Below, one piece after another: positions 24,077-34,685 of a stretch of 64,000 nt of DNA; within the stretch, counting starts at the first letter, position 1, and each line of letters opens with the position of its first letter. The stretch lies in NCBI GenBank assembly GCA_005765155.1, contig VCCP01000002.1, positions 4,154,001 through 4,218,000 of the forward strand, written 5' to 3'. Source of the DNA: Zelopaecilomyces penicillatus (taxonomy: Eukaryota > Ascomycota > Sordariomycetes > Hypocreales > Pseudodiploosporaceae). The notes below the pieces were generated by a model. That model saw only the letters and a list, made by a program, of their open reading frames with translations. It had not been told where the DNA came from and ran no database searches. A program made the translations under genes and the position numbers.

Positions 24077-25930
24077 ATGAGTCGTATATCGACTGCCAAG
24101 CTCAGCAGATATCTGCTTGACGGACACATATCGCGAAGAGGCTGCCTCAGTGCTCTGAGAAGACCTTCTCCGCTCTGGGCACCATCGCGCCTGTCTTGTC
24201 TAGCCAGGAGCCTTCACGCGGCGACTGAAGAATCCACTACTGCGATAAAGTCACAGGCAGTTCCTTTGCGTAAGCAGCTAAAAGATGAGGCTAAGAAAGC
24301 AAAAGCGCAGGGCAAGAAAAAGTCTAAAGGAGAATCGCAGACTGTCGATGGCTGGGAACTCACCGTCGGCATTGAGATTCATGCGCAGCTAAATACTTCC
24401 CGCAAGCTTTTTTCTTCTGCAGCTACATCATTCAATGACGAGCCGAATAGTCATGTGGCGTTATTCGACGTGGCCATGCCCGGCAGTCAACCGCTGTTTC
24501 AGAAGGAGATTTTGGTTCCTGCGTTGCGGGCTGCGTTGGCACTGAACTGTGATATTCAGCGAGTAAGCAGATTTGACAGGAAACATTATTTTTGGTGGGA
24601 TCAGCCTTCCGGATACCAAATTACTCAATACTATGAACCATTTGCGAGGAATGGAACTGTGACACTTTTTGCCCGGGATGGCATCTCCCCAGAGGATGGC
24701 GAGAGCGTCACTGTGGGTATTCAACAAGTGCAACTGGAACAGGACACAGCAAAGACCTTGGCGCAGCCGGGAAATGTGCACTGGCTCGACTTCAATCGCG
24801 TAGGTATGCCGCTCATTGAGATCATTACCAAACCCGAGATACACCATCCTCGGACTGCAGCTGTGCTGGTCCGCAAGATTCAGTTGCTTTTGAACACTGT
24901 GGACTCCTGTGTGTCAGGGATGGAAACGGGTAGTCTTAGAGCTGATGTGAATGTTTCTGTTCGAAGAACTGATGACCCTAGCATGAAATTGGGCACTCGG
25001 ACTGAGATCAAAAATCTGAGCACAATCAAGGCTGTGGAGGACGCCATCATTTCCGAGCGTGACAGACAGATTAGCGAATTGCTGGCTGGTCGAGCTATAG
25101 CAGGAGAAACCCGAGGCTGGACAATCGGATCCAAAGAAACGCGCCGACTGCGTGGGAAGGAGGGCGAGGTTGACTATCGCTACATGCCGGACCCTGATCT
25201 CGCCCCACTTGTTATTGGGGACGACCTTGTGCAGCATCTACAAAAGTCACTCGCTGTGTTGCCAGATACTGAGCTCGACAAATTGGTAACTCATTACGGA
25301 TTGACGTCCAAGGATGCCGTCTCTCTCATCACTCTGGATAATGGAGCTCGTGTCCAGTATTTCTACCAAGTCTTGGCCTACATCGAAACTTTGATTGATT
25401 CTGGTCCTCAGACCTCCTCCAGTCACGACCTGAAGAGCTATGCTACGCTTGCCGGAAACTGGATTATTCACGAATTGGGTCGTCTGACAACCTATAAAGC
25501 CGGACCCTTGGCGTCTGGAGAGCTGTCCTTTACACAGACTGGAGAATGTACTCAAGTTCCTGGCCCCGAGCTCTCTCAGCTGCTTTATCACCTGCATCAA
25601 AAACAAATCACTGGGAAGGTTGCAAAAGAGTTGCTGTTGGCGATATATCTTGATGAGTTGGAGGTAGGCGTTCTGGAAGCCATTGAAACAAACGATCTCT
25701 GGTTCAAAGAAATCTCGACCGAAGAGTACGAAGCCCTAGCGGCAGAAGCAATTGTGGGAGAGGAGAAGGTCTTGCAAGAATTTGTTGAGTACAAGAAGTT
25801 TCCCCAGGGAAAGCTCATGTACCTTGTGGGCAAGATGATGCGTCTTGGGCCAACAGAGCGGATAGACCCCGGAACGGCCGAGAGCGTTATGAGGTCAAGA
25901 GTCGAGACAATTCAGACAACACAGGCTTGA
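24077..25930 (+). CDS. PET112: Mitochondrial glutamyl-tRNA(Gln) amidotransferase subunit B
   Basis: Single exon, 617 residues, ATG at 24077. The first ~70 residues are rich in Arg and Ser with few acids, as in a mitochondrial presequence. The GatB core begins at GWELTVGIEIHAQLNTSRKL. The family signature is visible as LDFNRVGMPLIEIITKPEI, with METGSLRADVNVSVRR and GTRTEIKNLSTIKAVEDAI further on. The tail ends in a YqeY-like helical domain (KLMYLVGKMMRLG). With GatA and GatC-type partners (elsewhere in the genome) it converts Glu-tRNA(Gln) to Gln-tRNA(Gln) in the mitochondrial matrix. Length and motif order are complete. Confidence 0.96.
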   Translation: MSRISTAKLSRYLLDGHISRRGCLSALRRPSPLWAPSRLSCLARSLHAATEESTTAIKSQAVPLRKQLKDEAKKAKAQGKKKSKGESQTVDGWELTVGIEIHAQLNTSRKLFSSAATSFNDEPNSHVALFDVAMPGSQPLFQKEILVPALRAALALNCDIQRVSRFDRKHYFWWDQPSGYQITQYYEPFARNGTVTLFARDGISPEDGESVTVGIQQVQLEQDTAKTLAQPGNVHWLDFNRVGMPLIEIITKPEIHHPRTAAVLVRKIQLLLNTVDSCVSGMETGSLRADVNVSVRRTDDPSMKLGTRTEIKNLSTIKAVEDAIISERDRQISELLAGRAIAGETRGWTIGSKETRRLRGKEGEVDYRYMPDPDLAPLVIGDDLVQHLQKSLAVLPDTELDKLVTHYGLTSKDAVSLITLDNGARVQYFYQVLAYIETLIDSGPQTSSSHDLKSYATLAGNWIIHELGRLTTYKAGPLASGELSFTQTGECTQVPGPELSQLLYHLHQKQITGKVAKELLLAIYLDELEVGVLEAIETNDLWFKEISTEEYEALAAEAIVGEEKVLQEFVEYKKFPQGKLMYLVGKMMRLGPTERIDPGTAESVMRSRVETIQTTQA

Positions 25931-26351
25931 GCCTAGATGTTCTTCTAGCTGATTGTTGTGGGTTCTCTCAAGCCATGTTCAAACTCGATTACACATGCGC
26001 ATTTTGGTTATGGCTGCTTGCAGGGGAGAGGAACAGTTGTTTGCCTTGTAGAGCGGATAGTGGTGTTTCACGATACTAGATGTATCTCGCTGAGGAGATG
26101 AATGCATTGGTTATTTTGTGGTGCCAGCGTGACGCCGTACACCTGTACTCCTGTGTGTGCCGCCCTTTGTCGCCCAGGACAAACACAAACCAGGCCAAGG
26201 CACCCGCCAGGTTGTTGATAGCTTCCGTGGAACCAGCTTTGAAACATGTTGATAGTTCAAAGCTACGAGTCCCAAGAAAGCCCAATTTGCTTCTTGATAA
26301 ATTGCCCACGTACTGAAACAAACGGCATGCGGAGCATCGCCATCGTTGATC
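25931..26351. other. Intergenic, no gene seen
   Basis: Holds the GatB 3' region and the leader of the next gene. Overlapping short frames on both strands have no recognisable content. Confidence 0.6.
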
Positions 26352-27275
26352 ATGGCAGGCTTAACACAGGATCCGGCCAACACTCCAACGTGGCAGACGA
26401 CAACGCATAGTTCATCTCATGGCAGCTGGCTGAAACATGATGGTAACCTGCCTTTTTCCACCAGTTTGACAGCAACTACAACGTCATTTGAAACCGCCTC
26501 TAAAATTGTTGAACATTTGCCGAGCACGAAGGACGCAACATCACTTTTGCTGTCAAAGATTGGTTCGGCCGAAGCTACTATCATTTTCACAAAGACGACG
26601 CTAGATTCTTTCACTTCCACCATCACATCGCTGAACAGTACTTCTGTTACAAACACGACTTCGGCACCAGAGGTAGCCAATACGTGGATAGCTGTGCCGC
26701 CTCCAGACCAGGACGACGGATCAGGGGATGTGCCTGATGGGACTACGGCGGCAATTGTGTTTGGGACTTTACTGGCGATTGGAGCCATCATTTACATTGC
26801 TTGGTGTATCCAGCATAGGAAGAGGCGTCGTGGACAAGGGAAAAGCGTCAACTTTTCACCCTCGTCGGCCTCATCATATGGCAATGGCTGTCTATCTTTG
26901 GGTGACCTTGGTCCTTGGTTCAACGACGACTCTCACCTCACCGGGCTGGAGGCTTGGCTTGCACAGAATACACGAGACGATGTGAGGCTGTCGGACCTGG
27001 AGGGGATGCAGTCTCCCTCACCACAGCCCGCAACGGCGGAAATGCAGTCGTTCACAAGGGCGCAACGGAAGCCCAGGATGTGCAATATTGGGCAACCGGT
27101 AGTTCCGAGACGAGCGCCGTACCCACCACCTTCGGCACGAGGATCTGCACCCGTTTCCGGGCGGCGGTCACCAACGGTGGCACTGCCTCGTCGGGATTGG
27201 GGGGCGCATTCGACCAATTTTGGCTGGCAGCCAGGGATGAACCGTCAATGGCTTGGGGACAACTGGAATTCGTGA
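26352..27275 (+). CDS. Single-pass membrane protein, Ser/Thr-rich ectodomain
   Basis: 307 codons from the ATG at 26352; the open frame extends two codons further to a TTG. The N-terminal ~125 residues are rich in Ser and Thr, with several N-X-S/T sites. No clear signal peptide is seen. A single hydrophobic helix (AAIVFGTLLAIGAIIYIAWCI, about residues 132-153) is followed by a basic stop-transfer QHRKRRRG. The C-terminal tail is Pro/Arg-rich and ends in WLGDNWNS. This resembles the many fungal plasma-membrane proteins with a glycosylated outer part and a short cytoplasmic tail, some of which are stress sensors. I do not recognise a family, and expression as a protein is inferred only from composition and length. 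Confidence 0.65.
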   Translation: MAGLTQDPANTPTWQTTTHSSSHGSWLKHDGNLPFSTSLTATTTSFETASKIVEHLPSTKDATSLLLSKIGSAEATIIFTKTTLDSFTSTITSLNSTSVTNTTSAPEVANTWIAVPPPDQDDGSGDVPDGTTAAIVFGTLLAIGAIIYIAWCIQHRKRRRGQGKSVNFSPSSASSYGNGCLSLGDLGPWFNDDSHLTGLEAWLAQNTRDDVRLSDLEGMQSPSPQPATAEMQSFTRAQRKPRMCNIGQPVVPRRAPYPPPSARGSAPVSGRRSPTVALPRRDWGAHSTNFGWQPGMNRQWLGDNWNS

Positions 27276-28042
27276 GAACCTCTTTTTGCTAGACTTAGGA
27301 AGGTTCCAAGGGATATTTATGGGGATTTATGAAAAGGGGGCATGCGTTGCTATTGCTGTAATAAAATTATGAGTTTGCATAAATTAAATGTCGGTTACTC
27401 AACTGTGAAGACGGTGTAGTAGGTCTTGCTCCTACCGCCCTTCGAATGCATTGATGAAGAAAATGTTGGTTTTATCTTACACATTATCCCTTTGCTTAGT
27501 TTTAGCTTGCATAGATTCTGTAGATAGGATCTGATCTATGGAATTGGTGGTCTTCACAAACTTGCCAGAGGCATGCCTATTGCAGGTTGCATCGGCGTTG
27601 GAATGTCGTCATAGCGCTCGGCGAGACTAGCCAGGCCTTTGAGTTTCTGAACATCGTCAATACTGCGGAGTAATCAGCTACATACGGTGTACTATACTGT
27701 ACATTCGTAGCGCGCGATCTCGATTGCCCCCAATTGCTGCCCTGCGTCATCATTGCGCCGTCTGGCCCATGTGTGGAGAAAGGGAGGGAGCTGCAAGGCC
27801 TGCAGCAAGCCGGAGCTCCTCGCAGAGCAAAAGCCAAGCTTGTGGCGATGACATCACGACCAACTCAACAAGCGTCAGAGCCATAAAATGGGCGACAGCA
27901 GCAGGTACAACTTTTCTTCCCCAACACATTCAATCTTTGTGAATTAATCTATTTCAATTGAGGCACAAATCAATTGAAAGTAAAAACACCAAATCAGAAT
28001 ACATACGAAATTTCACGAATTCTACGACAAAACTCCTCCATC
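27276..28042. other. Intergenic, no gene seen
   Basis: AT-rich 3' flank followed by the promoter and leader of the LEA-like gene. No coding signal. Confidence 0.6.
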
Positions 28043-28572
28043 ATGTCGTCCTTCTTGACTCGATCGCTTGCCAGCCGGAGCTTTGCGGTCGCCAGAGCTA
28101 TTCCTCGTGCCGCAGCCGTACACACCCCGCGAGCATTCACTACATCATATCCACTCCAAAAAACTGCCACGGAGACCGTAAAGGATGGACTCAAGACAGT
28201 GGACAAGGTTGTGAGCGAGAAACTTGTTGATGGTATCGACCTCGCTAGTAAGTCTTTCTTTCATTTGAAACCCATAGCATTGCCTCTTCTATATGAGGCA
28301 GCGGCAGCTCATTAACAACATTTCGCTAATCGCTCTTCCTTTTGGTAGCTGCGGCTGGAAACAAGGTCAAGGAGACAACAGAGAACTTGACTCAGGGCGA
28401 GGTCGCTGGAAAAGCCGAAGAACTCAAAGGCGAGATCAAGGGTAAGGCGGAGGAGGTTCAGGGCAAGGCAAAAGGCACCATGGAGCAAATGAAGGGCAAA
28501 GCAAAGGGAACTGCCGAGGAGATGAAGGGACAGGCAAAAGGCACCGCCGAGGAAGCCAAGAGAAAACTGTAA
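28043..28572 (+). CDS. LEA/CsbD-like mitochondrial stress protein
   Basis: Two exons, 28043-28247 and 28349-28572, give 142 residues. The intron of 101 nt has a GTAAGT donor, a GCTAAT branch and a TAG acceptor. Residues 1-35 look like a mitochondrial presequence (MSSFLTRSLASRSFAVARA, Arg-rich, no acids). The C-terminal ~70 residues are Lys/Glu/Gly/Ala repeats of about 11 residues (GKAEELKGEIKGKAEEVQGK, then GKAKGT and GQAKGT), as in late-embryogenesis-abundant or CsbD-type proteins. Such proteins are disordered in solution and protect membranes and proteins against drying or freezing. The first ATG before the presequence was chosen. Localisation is inferred from composition. Confidence 0.83.
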
Positions 28573-28944
28573 TGAGATCCGGGTTTCGAGCCAACATGTA
28601 CCATTAATACCGGAGTTTTCATAATAACTTAATCCGTGTAATGAGGAAAAGCACTCTTGTACTAAGCATAAATATTTCTCTTTTGACTTACAATATTGAA
28701 TGGAAATAGTTGTTCACGCTGCGTTGGTTACCTCATGCTAGATACTTCAGCTCCGAGATTAAGCTCACCATGCCGCTAGATTAAGTAAAAACAGACAACG
28801 TGCCTACCTATTTGTGTTTGAGCATCTAGAATGCAGGATGCAGGATTCCGTCAGTCACGACATTCGGATTAACACTTTACCGCCAACCCTGACCTGTTAA
28901 CCCGAGGGGCCTTCGTCTCAGTCGCAACACACTGATGATGGGCA
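28573..28944. other. Intergenic, no gene seen
   Basis: Short spacer before the decayed phosphotransferase gene. No coding signal. Confidence 0.55.
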
Positions 28945-30466
28945 ATGATGCTCTTTGTCCATCGCCTTACCCTGCAGAAATGGAGGCCACTATTCCTACG
29001 GCTTCTAAATTTCTGCATACGGTTTATCTTCAATAGAGGTACACCTGAGACAGCACACGACTTGGAATCAGCACATCATGAAAGCGCACCGATCATCATC
29101 GTACACTTATCTGCCCACTACCCTCTTACGAGCAATGAGATGCGAATCAAGATTGATGAATTCATTAAATTGATCGATGAGGATGGCGTGACTCGTCTAG
29201 TCTCTCAATACAATCATTCCAAGCAGTGTAATATCTTTCGACGAGAGAACGGCAGCTTCAATGTCTGCTTCTTTGTCCACTTCCCTGAAGACGGTGTTAG
29301 ATGGGTGTTGAGAGTACCTATTGTACCAGTTATTCAAGATTATCAGTTAAAAGTACAGAGCGAAGTTGCCACCATGTTGTATGTTGATTTGGCCCCAAGG
29401 CATAGCTCCAAACTAATCAATGTGACACAGATATGTGGAAAGTAAGACGTCTATACCGATCCCACACATCCACGCACATGGGGAAAGCGCATTGCTCATT
29501 AAATGAAACGCACTTCCATTTATGAGTATCGATTATATACCCGGTCGATCGCTCGATAAGAACACATTTCGGCAAACTACAAGCGAGCAACGCTTGGGAT
29601 TTTACGAAGATCTAATAGGTATATTGTCAGAACTGAGACGACTCGAATCCTCAACTGTAGGCTCATTGCTCTTAAACACAGACAGGAGCTCACAGCCTGC
29701 TGTTGGTGGTGCGCTATCCATACCTGCAAACGAGCTCCAGAGATACCGCAATGGCTATGCAAAGGCAGGGCCTTTTTCTACGGCCAAGGAGTTCATTGGT
29801 TATCAACATCAAATACTGTCAGGAACGTATAGCCTGCCGGCAGCGAACTCAACCTTGAAATCCATTCATGCATGAAAAATTCGCTCTTGATAAAGTATCC
29901 GAGCAGTTGCTCGATCTCTCTGATTCACAATTGAATCAAGGCCCTTTCATCCTCGCCCATCAGGACCTGCGCCACAGTAATGTTATCGTCAATGAAGATT
30001 TTCGTATACTGGGTATCATCGATTGGGAGTTCACAGGCCCAATTCCGCTTCAGCTATTCACGCCACCACCATGGATTACCGGCCACGATCTTGATGGGAT
30101 GGATGCGAGTCAACGCAGTACCTTCAGCTCTGATTTTCTTACTGTTCTGGAAAAGGCCAGTAAATCCAGCGTCAATGTGGCAAGGCTTGAAAAGGACTGG
30201 GGTGCCCAAGGGTCAGTCTCGCTGGCTATGGCCCAGATCTTACGTCGCCCCTCATGTCTTGAGGCAGTTTATTACAAGTTCATTTTCCCGACGATGTTCA
30301 GTGCAGAAGTAGATCAAGTGATCTCCGAGGCTTACGACTACACCCAGTATCTAAGGTCTACACCCAATATCTGAACGATAGAGGGCTTCTTGAACTGGAC
30401 CAGGGCCTGAAAGATTTCCTAGCGAAGGCGGCAGCTCTGCGTGCCAAGGTAAAAGCCATGGAGTAA
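28945..30466 (+). pseudogene. Decayed aminoglycoside-phosphotransferase-family gene
   Basis: The remnant spans three open frames that together read as one fungal APH/choline-kinase-fold protein. Family marks include PHIHAHGES, DYIPGRSLDK, the catalytic loop HQDLRHSNVIVNE and the metal-binding IIDWEFTG. An intron at 29379-29430 (GTATGT, ACTAAT, CACAG) still looks functional. Three lesions follow. A TGA lies in frame at 29504-29506. A frameshift occurs near 29868-29876, where the frame moves by +1. A 20-bp tandem duplication at 30338-30377 throws the C-terminus out of frame before its natural end at 30464-30466. The upstream start is uncertain. Because the lesions are of different kinds and spread along the gene, simple sequencing error is unlikely to explain all of them. 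Confidence 0.8.
30338..30377. repeat. 20-bp tandem duplication inside the pseudogene
   Basis: CTACACCCAGTATCTAAGGT is followed at once by CTACACCCAATATCTGAACG, an imperfect copy with a period of 20. Since 20 is not a multiple of three it shifts the frame; the second copy is in frame with the expected C-terminus. Confidence 0.9.
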
Positions 30467-31071
30467 GTCCTTAATTAAGATTGGGTTTGTTGCTGCAATT
30501 CATACAATCTCAAGTACAAGCGCTGGATATTGTCCCTTGCTCTCGCAAGCTCGACAGCCTCGCTACCAACTACTAGGCGGGGAGTTTTGGTGTGTAACCT
30601 GCTCTTCAAGCATGATTGGCTTCCACAGTGCCACTTTGACAATTCGTGATTCTAACTCCTATAGGTCTTGTCATAATCACCCGCATTGTATTGCGGTCGC
30701 ATCAGCTTGCTGCCATACGCCATAAATATTTACTCGTTTTATATACAATTGCGTTATATTGTTAACTGTCACCGCAACATTTATTGACAAATCGTATGAT
30801 ACCACTTTTGCTGAGACAACTACATGTAAAATACACTTTTAAATTCGCAGGATAGATCCGAGGGTATCAAAAGGTCAAACTGTAACTGGTTATTACATCA
30901 ATTCCACAACAAATTTCTTGTTTTCCAAGTTTCGAGTTAAACATGTGCGATGTCAACCACGATCCAGCAAATAACAACATGATAAATACTTGCGCACTAC
31001 CATAAAATGAAGTATCAATAGACCAAATCTCAATCTCTTCTCATGCTGGCGGCAGCATTGTGCACCATACG
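30467..31071. other. Intergenic, AT-rich, no gene seen
   Basis: AT-rich spacer between the pseudogene and the convergent GPR1/FUN34/YaaH gene. Confidence 0.6.
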
Positions 31072-31976
31072 TTACACAGGATTGCCCCGTCGCGATGTCT
31101 TCGGGGAGTGAGAAAATTCCCCAAGAGGCAGTGTGAAATAAGTCGTGTCTCTGGTCATGATGCCAGCACTACCTGCATAAAAGGCGGCAAGGGCGGAGAA
31201 GATGGCGAATACACCGCCGGCCCGGTTGACGCGAATGGCAGACGTTCTGGAAGACGTCACTGTGAACTGCGCAATAGCCAGGAAGAGGTAAGCAAGAGCG
31301 AGGAACAGGAAGACGGTAATGATGGCGATATTGGTTCTGAGGGCGCCGACAAGGAATATGAACGTGAGGAAGCTCCACAGAATAAGGTAGAGGCCGACAG
31401 CGTAGTGATAAGCTCGTTCATCTCCGGCATAAGCATCTTGAATACCCAGCGATGGCACAAGTAGCATGGCAAAGGAGAGCCAAAAGGCGCCATAGGAGCA
31501 ATGCACCGTGGTGCCAAAGGTGTTACCGAGACGAAACTCCATGATGCCGGCGACAAACTGAGCAGCGCCGCCGTAGAAGACTGCGAGGCCAAACACAACT
31601 TGGAAAGGACCAACAGTGCCGAAAGGATCCGAGCCGGGGAGGCTGTTTACAAGTCCGTCAGTAACAAGCGATGATAATCTTATGTTAGGGGATGAGATAG
31701 ATATAACAGGATTTGAGCCTACCCAGCGCCGCATTGATAGAGACCGAGGACAAAGGTTGTCAGAGCGAAGCTGATGAGACCCAGAGGGCCGGGATTGGCA
31801 ATCTTGCCTAGCGTCGGGTGAAAGACCTGCGAGACCGTAGACTGATGTGGTTTGGTCGTGGCAATACCATCGCTGTAGAAATGACCATTGGAGGTCTCAT
31901 GGCCAGGAAGAGTGTCATGGCCATTGGTGAACTGGGGGTGCCGAGAGGCTTCGGGCATGGCAGCAGTGGAAGCCAT
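31072..31976 (-). CDS. GPR1/FUN34/YaaH family (acetate/ammonium-type) transporter
   Basis: Two exons on the minus strand, 31976-31723 and 31642-31072, give 274 residues. The intron 31643-31722 has a GTAGGC donor and a CAG acceptor, and joins LYQCGAG to LPGSDPFGTVGPFQ. The family signature near the first helix reads ANPGPLGLISFALTTFVLGL (the usual NPAPLGL with Ala changed to Gly). Six hydrophobic segments follow, including FQVVFGLAVFYGGAAQFVAG, FWLSFAMLLVPSLGI and YAVGLYLILWSFLTFIFLVG. Family members in yeasts and moulds export ammonium or import acetate at the plasma membrane. Which substrate this one carries cannot be told from sequence. The ATG at 31976 is preceded by a long leader; a duplicated copy of its upstream region occurs near 36.6 kb. 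Confidence 0.9.
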
Positions 31977-32192
31977 TATGATTAATTGGGAAGAGTTATC
32001 GTGTGCCTTTGTAGGATCTACTGGAAGACTTGTGTTGTAAACTGATAGATTGGTGAATGACTGGGGTTTTGTGAAACAGAGCCGTCTGGTTTGTTGGAGG
32101 ATGAATAAGTATGGAATGATCAAATATTCAAGCCCCTCGAGCCTAAGTTATATAGAGATTCTCCCCCAGACCTCCCCCAAACCAAATCCGAT

Positions 32193-32340
32193 CATATGAC
32201 ACACGATCTTGGTATATGACATCGCTCAGTCCATGCCAGCATCATTGAATATAACCCATCATAGATGCATGTGGCTGTAGAAAGGGATCGGGTGATTCGC
32301 CGGAGGACAATATGCTAGCTTGCAACCCAAGCCCGTCATA
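32193..32340. repeat. Upstream block of the transporter gene, duplicated at 36.6 kb
   Basis: CGATCTTGGTATATGACATC is identical at 32204 and 36562. The flanking bases (CAGCATCATTGA, GCATGTGGCTGT, GTGATTCGCC) match in the same order over about 150 bp with scattered, mostly transition, differences. Confidence 0.88.
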
Positions 32341-33290
32341 TCGACCTCAGGCTGGACATGGTAAGTACTGATCAAAGGATCCTATATGGGGAGCTCTGTG
32401 ATGCCTACCTAGATCCTACATATTCGATGAGTAATAGGAGCATATTGAAGGTCGATCCGGAAGCATCGGTTCAGATTGATGACGGGAGGAGGGCCCATGA
32501 ATGACATGAAACGTCGCTGTCATTCGTCGGAAGTAGGACTGGTCACATCCTTTGTGATGTATCCCGGGTTATGTATATACATGATGGAATCGTGTTTCTA
32601 TCGCTTCATCCAAGGTAGGTAGTATTGATGTTACAACGCAACGAAGCTTCACCGTGGTGGCGTGGCGCCAAATAGCTGGAGCTTCTGCCCCGCTCGCCTC
32701 CTCTTTGGTCAATTGGGCGAAAAACTGAAGAAGGTTTGTTCAGTAATAATGTGACAAGGCTCAAGCTAGATGGACAATTGTGCTGCAATAAGCTGCCTGT
32801 TTGATTGGGCGACCCAGATTAAAAGGGCTGAAGGCGCAACATTTCTTTTTTTGCCATGACACACACGGATGGAAGATGATCGAAACGCAATATCGACGCC
32901 CGTCGCCTATTGGACGCCTTGAAGAAGATGTGACCAATTAAAGCCTTTCATTTCTCATGGAAAGAAAAAAAAGGAAGAGAGGCTGCAGAAGCATTGCGAT
33001 TCATACCCAGCCTCCAGGGTCTTTGTAAAGCTTCACTTGTACCCGGTTTTATAGTAGTCAGAGACATTGAAACTGGCGGTAACAGATGCTTACTTACTCT
33101 TCACAGCTACTACATACAGATATCTGTACCGTAAAAGAAAAGAAAGTGGCAGGGAGGGAGGGATATTGCAGCTAAAATTGACCCAGTGTTAATCCCCAGC
33201 TGTGTCTCGGAACACAATGTTATAACAATTGTAGTTGTTCATGGAGCATAGTCGAAACAGATCCCCTGCAGAGAACTCGAGAGAGATGAC

Positions 33291-33296
33291 TATAAA
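33291..33296 (+). promoter_or_regulatory. TATA box of cysteine-rich peptide copy 1
   Basis: TATAAAGTGCAAG. The same context (ATAAAGTG or TATAAGTG, then CGAG/TGAG) recurs before copy 2 and copy 4, which supports it as a shared core promoter. Confidence 0.65.
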
Positions 33297-33419
33297 GTGC
33301 AAGTATTCTCCCCCCCCTCGCAGATACAATTCTGCAAGCTGCCTTTCCAACAAATGATCAAAGTTCAACAACTCATCACTGCTACCAAGACCAATGCTGT
33401 TCCTGCTCTATCCCTCAAT

Positions 33420-33670
33420 ATGAAGACTGTCACACTCCTCGTTACTATCTTTGCCGGCCTTGCAATGGCTAACCCTCTCGTGCGCACTCAATTAAACGCC
33501 AAGGCTGCCGTCCCGGCCTGTAGTGGGTTTCGGGAACCATGTGATATTGGATGCTGCGATAGATATTACTGTGTTTGTGAACCCAAAAAAAAAAGAAGCT
33601 TGAGCAAACTATGGCCATGTTGACTCATTATAACCAGGTCGACGAAGAAGGCTACTGCCTCCCGTGGTAA
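33420..33670 (+). CDS. Small secreted six-cysteine protein, copy 1
   Basis: Two exons, 33420-33572 and 33638-33670, give about 61 residues. The signal peptide is MKTVTLLVTIFAGLAMA. The mature part has cysteines spaced C-x6-C-x3-CC-x4-C-x6-C, the order of an inhibitor-cystine-knot (knottin) fold. The intron (GTTTGT donor, TTGACTC near the branch, ACCAG acceptor) begins exactly after the fifth cysteine codon; the second exon supplies the sixth cysteine. Read without splicing, the frame runs into a Lys-rich artefact tail. Three paralogues with the same intron position follow at 34.4, 35.7 and 38.4 kb. I do not recognise a named family. Secretion, small size and high cysteine content fit an effector, defence or inhibitory peptide, but that is inference. 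Confidence 0.75.
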
Positions 33671-34430
33671 TTATTATACTGTCCCTTTTACGCATCGACA
33701 TATCCGCAGACAGGTGTTTGGAGCTGTAGACGAGCAATATACCTACCTACCTGATACATGCAGTCTATAGGAGTAGTACAGTATTTTTATTCTTATGCAT
33801 TGACGCCCACCCTGCCGCACTTGCGACCTCTTTCAAACTGTAGTTGTTTACTACACAAGCTCATGCGCTATGAAGTGGTTGGCTAGATGGATATCTGCAT
33901 GTGATAAACCTGTCCATCTAATTAGGTTGTTGGTGCAGATGAAGGCGGCTTAGGTCTCTTCGAAAGACAATTTTTTCGGATTGACTCAGATGGGCGCACT
34001 GTTCAGGACAGACGAGACAGCTAAAGATACGGTCGCTCTTCTGATGGCAGATAAAAAAAAACAAATCACGTCCATCTAGCTCCAAAATCTGGCTGCAAGG
34101 ACTATGCAGGGAGGGATATGAAGGCCATAAGTTCCGATACGATGCCTGCACCACACCCACACCCACACATAAAAACATCTGCATGTCTCAACAGAGCTAT
34201 CGTCCAGTTGTGCCCTCAACTCTGTGTCGACCCTCGAAACTGTTGCAGATATACAGATAAGCTTAGCATGAAGTAGGCAGAAAACCCTCGAGGGATAAAT
34301 AAAGTGTGAGCGCCGTTCAGGTGGTTTACCCATCTTCATTCATTCATTCATTCAACAAAGACTCAAGTTTCTCCAATACCACCACCGACACCAACGCTAT
34401 TCTACCCCCTTCTATCTTGCCTTCTTCATC
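33671..34430. other. Spacer between peptide copies 1 and 2
   Basis: Contains two blocks (33982-34020 and about 34176-34255) that are repeated upstream of copy 4, so it is part of a duplicated promoter. An ATAAATAAAG TATA-like element lies at 34295-34304 and a CATT tetranucleotide run at about 34336-34353. Confidence 0.65.
33982..34255. repeat. Promoter segment of copy 2, shared with copy 4
   Basis: 33982-34020 aligns with 37768-37806 (GGGCGCACTG/CGGCGCACTG and GAGACAG shared). 34176-34255 aligns with 38090-38175 (GCATGTCTCAACA is identical; AACTCTGTGT and AACTGTT are shared). Order and orientation are the same. The copy 4 version is stretched by poly-A and purine tracts. Confidence 0.85.
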
Positions 34431-34685
34431 ATGAAGACCGTTGTGTTCCTTTTTACCGTCTTTGCCGGACTTGCAGCAGCGATCCCCCTCGCGGGCACCC
34501 ACATAAGCACAATGTCCAACATTGGCAAAAGATGCGGTGGATATGGGGCTGCTTGTGATGAAGATGCGAATGAATGCTGCGATGGATATTTTTGTATTCC
34601 TTTACTCGAAGCTTTTACTATTACGAAAAAAATTACTGCCTAGCTAACCATTTGCAAACAGAATGATGCCTGTTACCCTTATTAA
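34431..34685 (+). pseudogene. Small secreted cysteine-rich protein, copy 2, splice donor lost
   Basis: First exon 34431-34595 encodes a signal peptide (MKTVVFLFTVFAGLAAA) and five cysteines in the family pattern C-x6-C-x6-CC-x4-C. At the family's conserved intron start (34596) the bases are AT where the three paralogues have GT. The branch GCTAAC (34643-34648) and the CAG acceptor ending at 34661 remain intact, and a second exon with a sixth cysteine and a stop is still readable at 34662-34685. Without splicing, translation continues for 15 codons to a TAG at 34641-34643 and never reaches the sixth cysteine. It is therefore either a recent pseudogene, a gene producing a five-cysteine variant, or one spliced through a non-canonical donor. 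Confidence 0.65.

Larger units (their letters stand above)
31977..33419. other. Divergent spacer: transporter promoter and peptide copy 1 promoter
   Basis: Contains the upstream region of the transporter gene (minus strand), including a block at about 32193-32340 that is repeated at 36555-36705. A TATAAA lies at 33291-33296, about 125 bases before the first cysteine-rich peptide gene. No other gene was seen. Confidence 0.6.

Noticed and set aside
30338..30377. CRISPR-like or transposon target-site repeat
   Set aside because: Only two directly adjacent copies with no spacer; it is a simple tandem duplication. No CRISPR array, rRNA gene or complete transposon was seen in the window.
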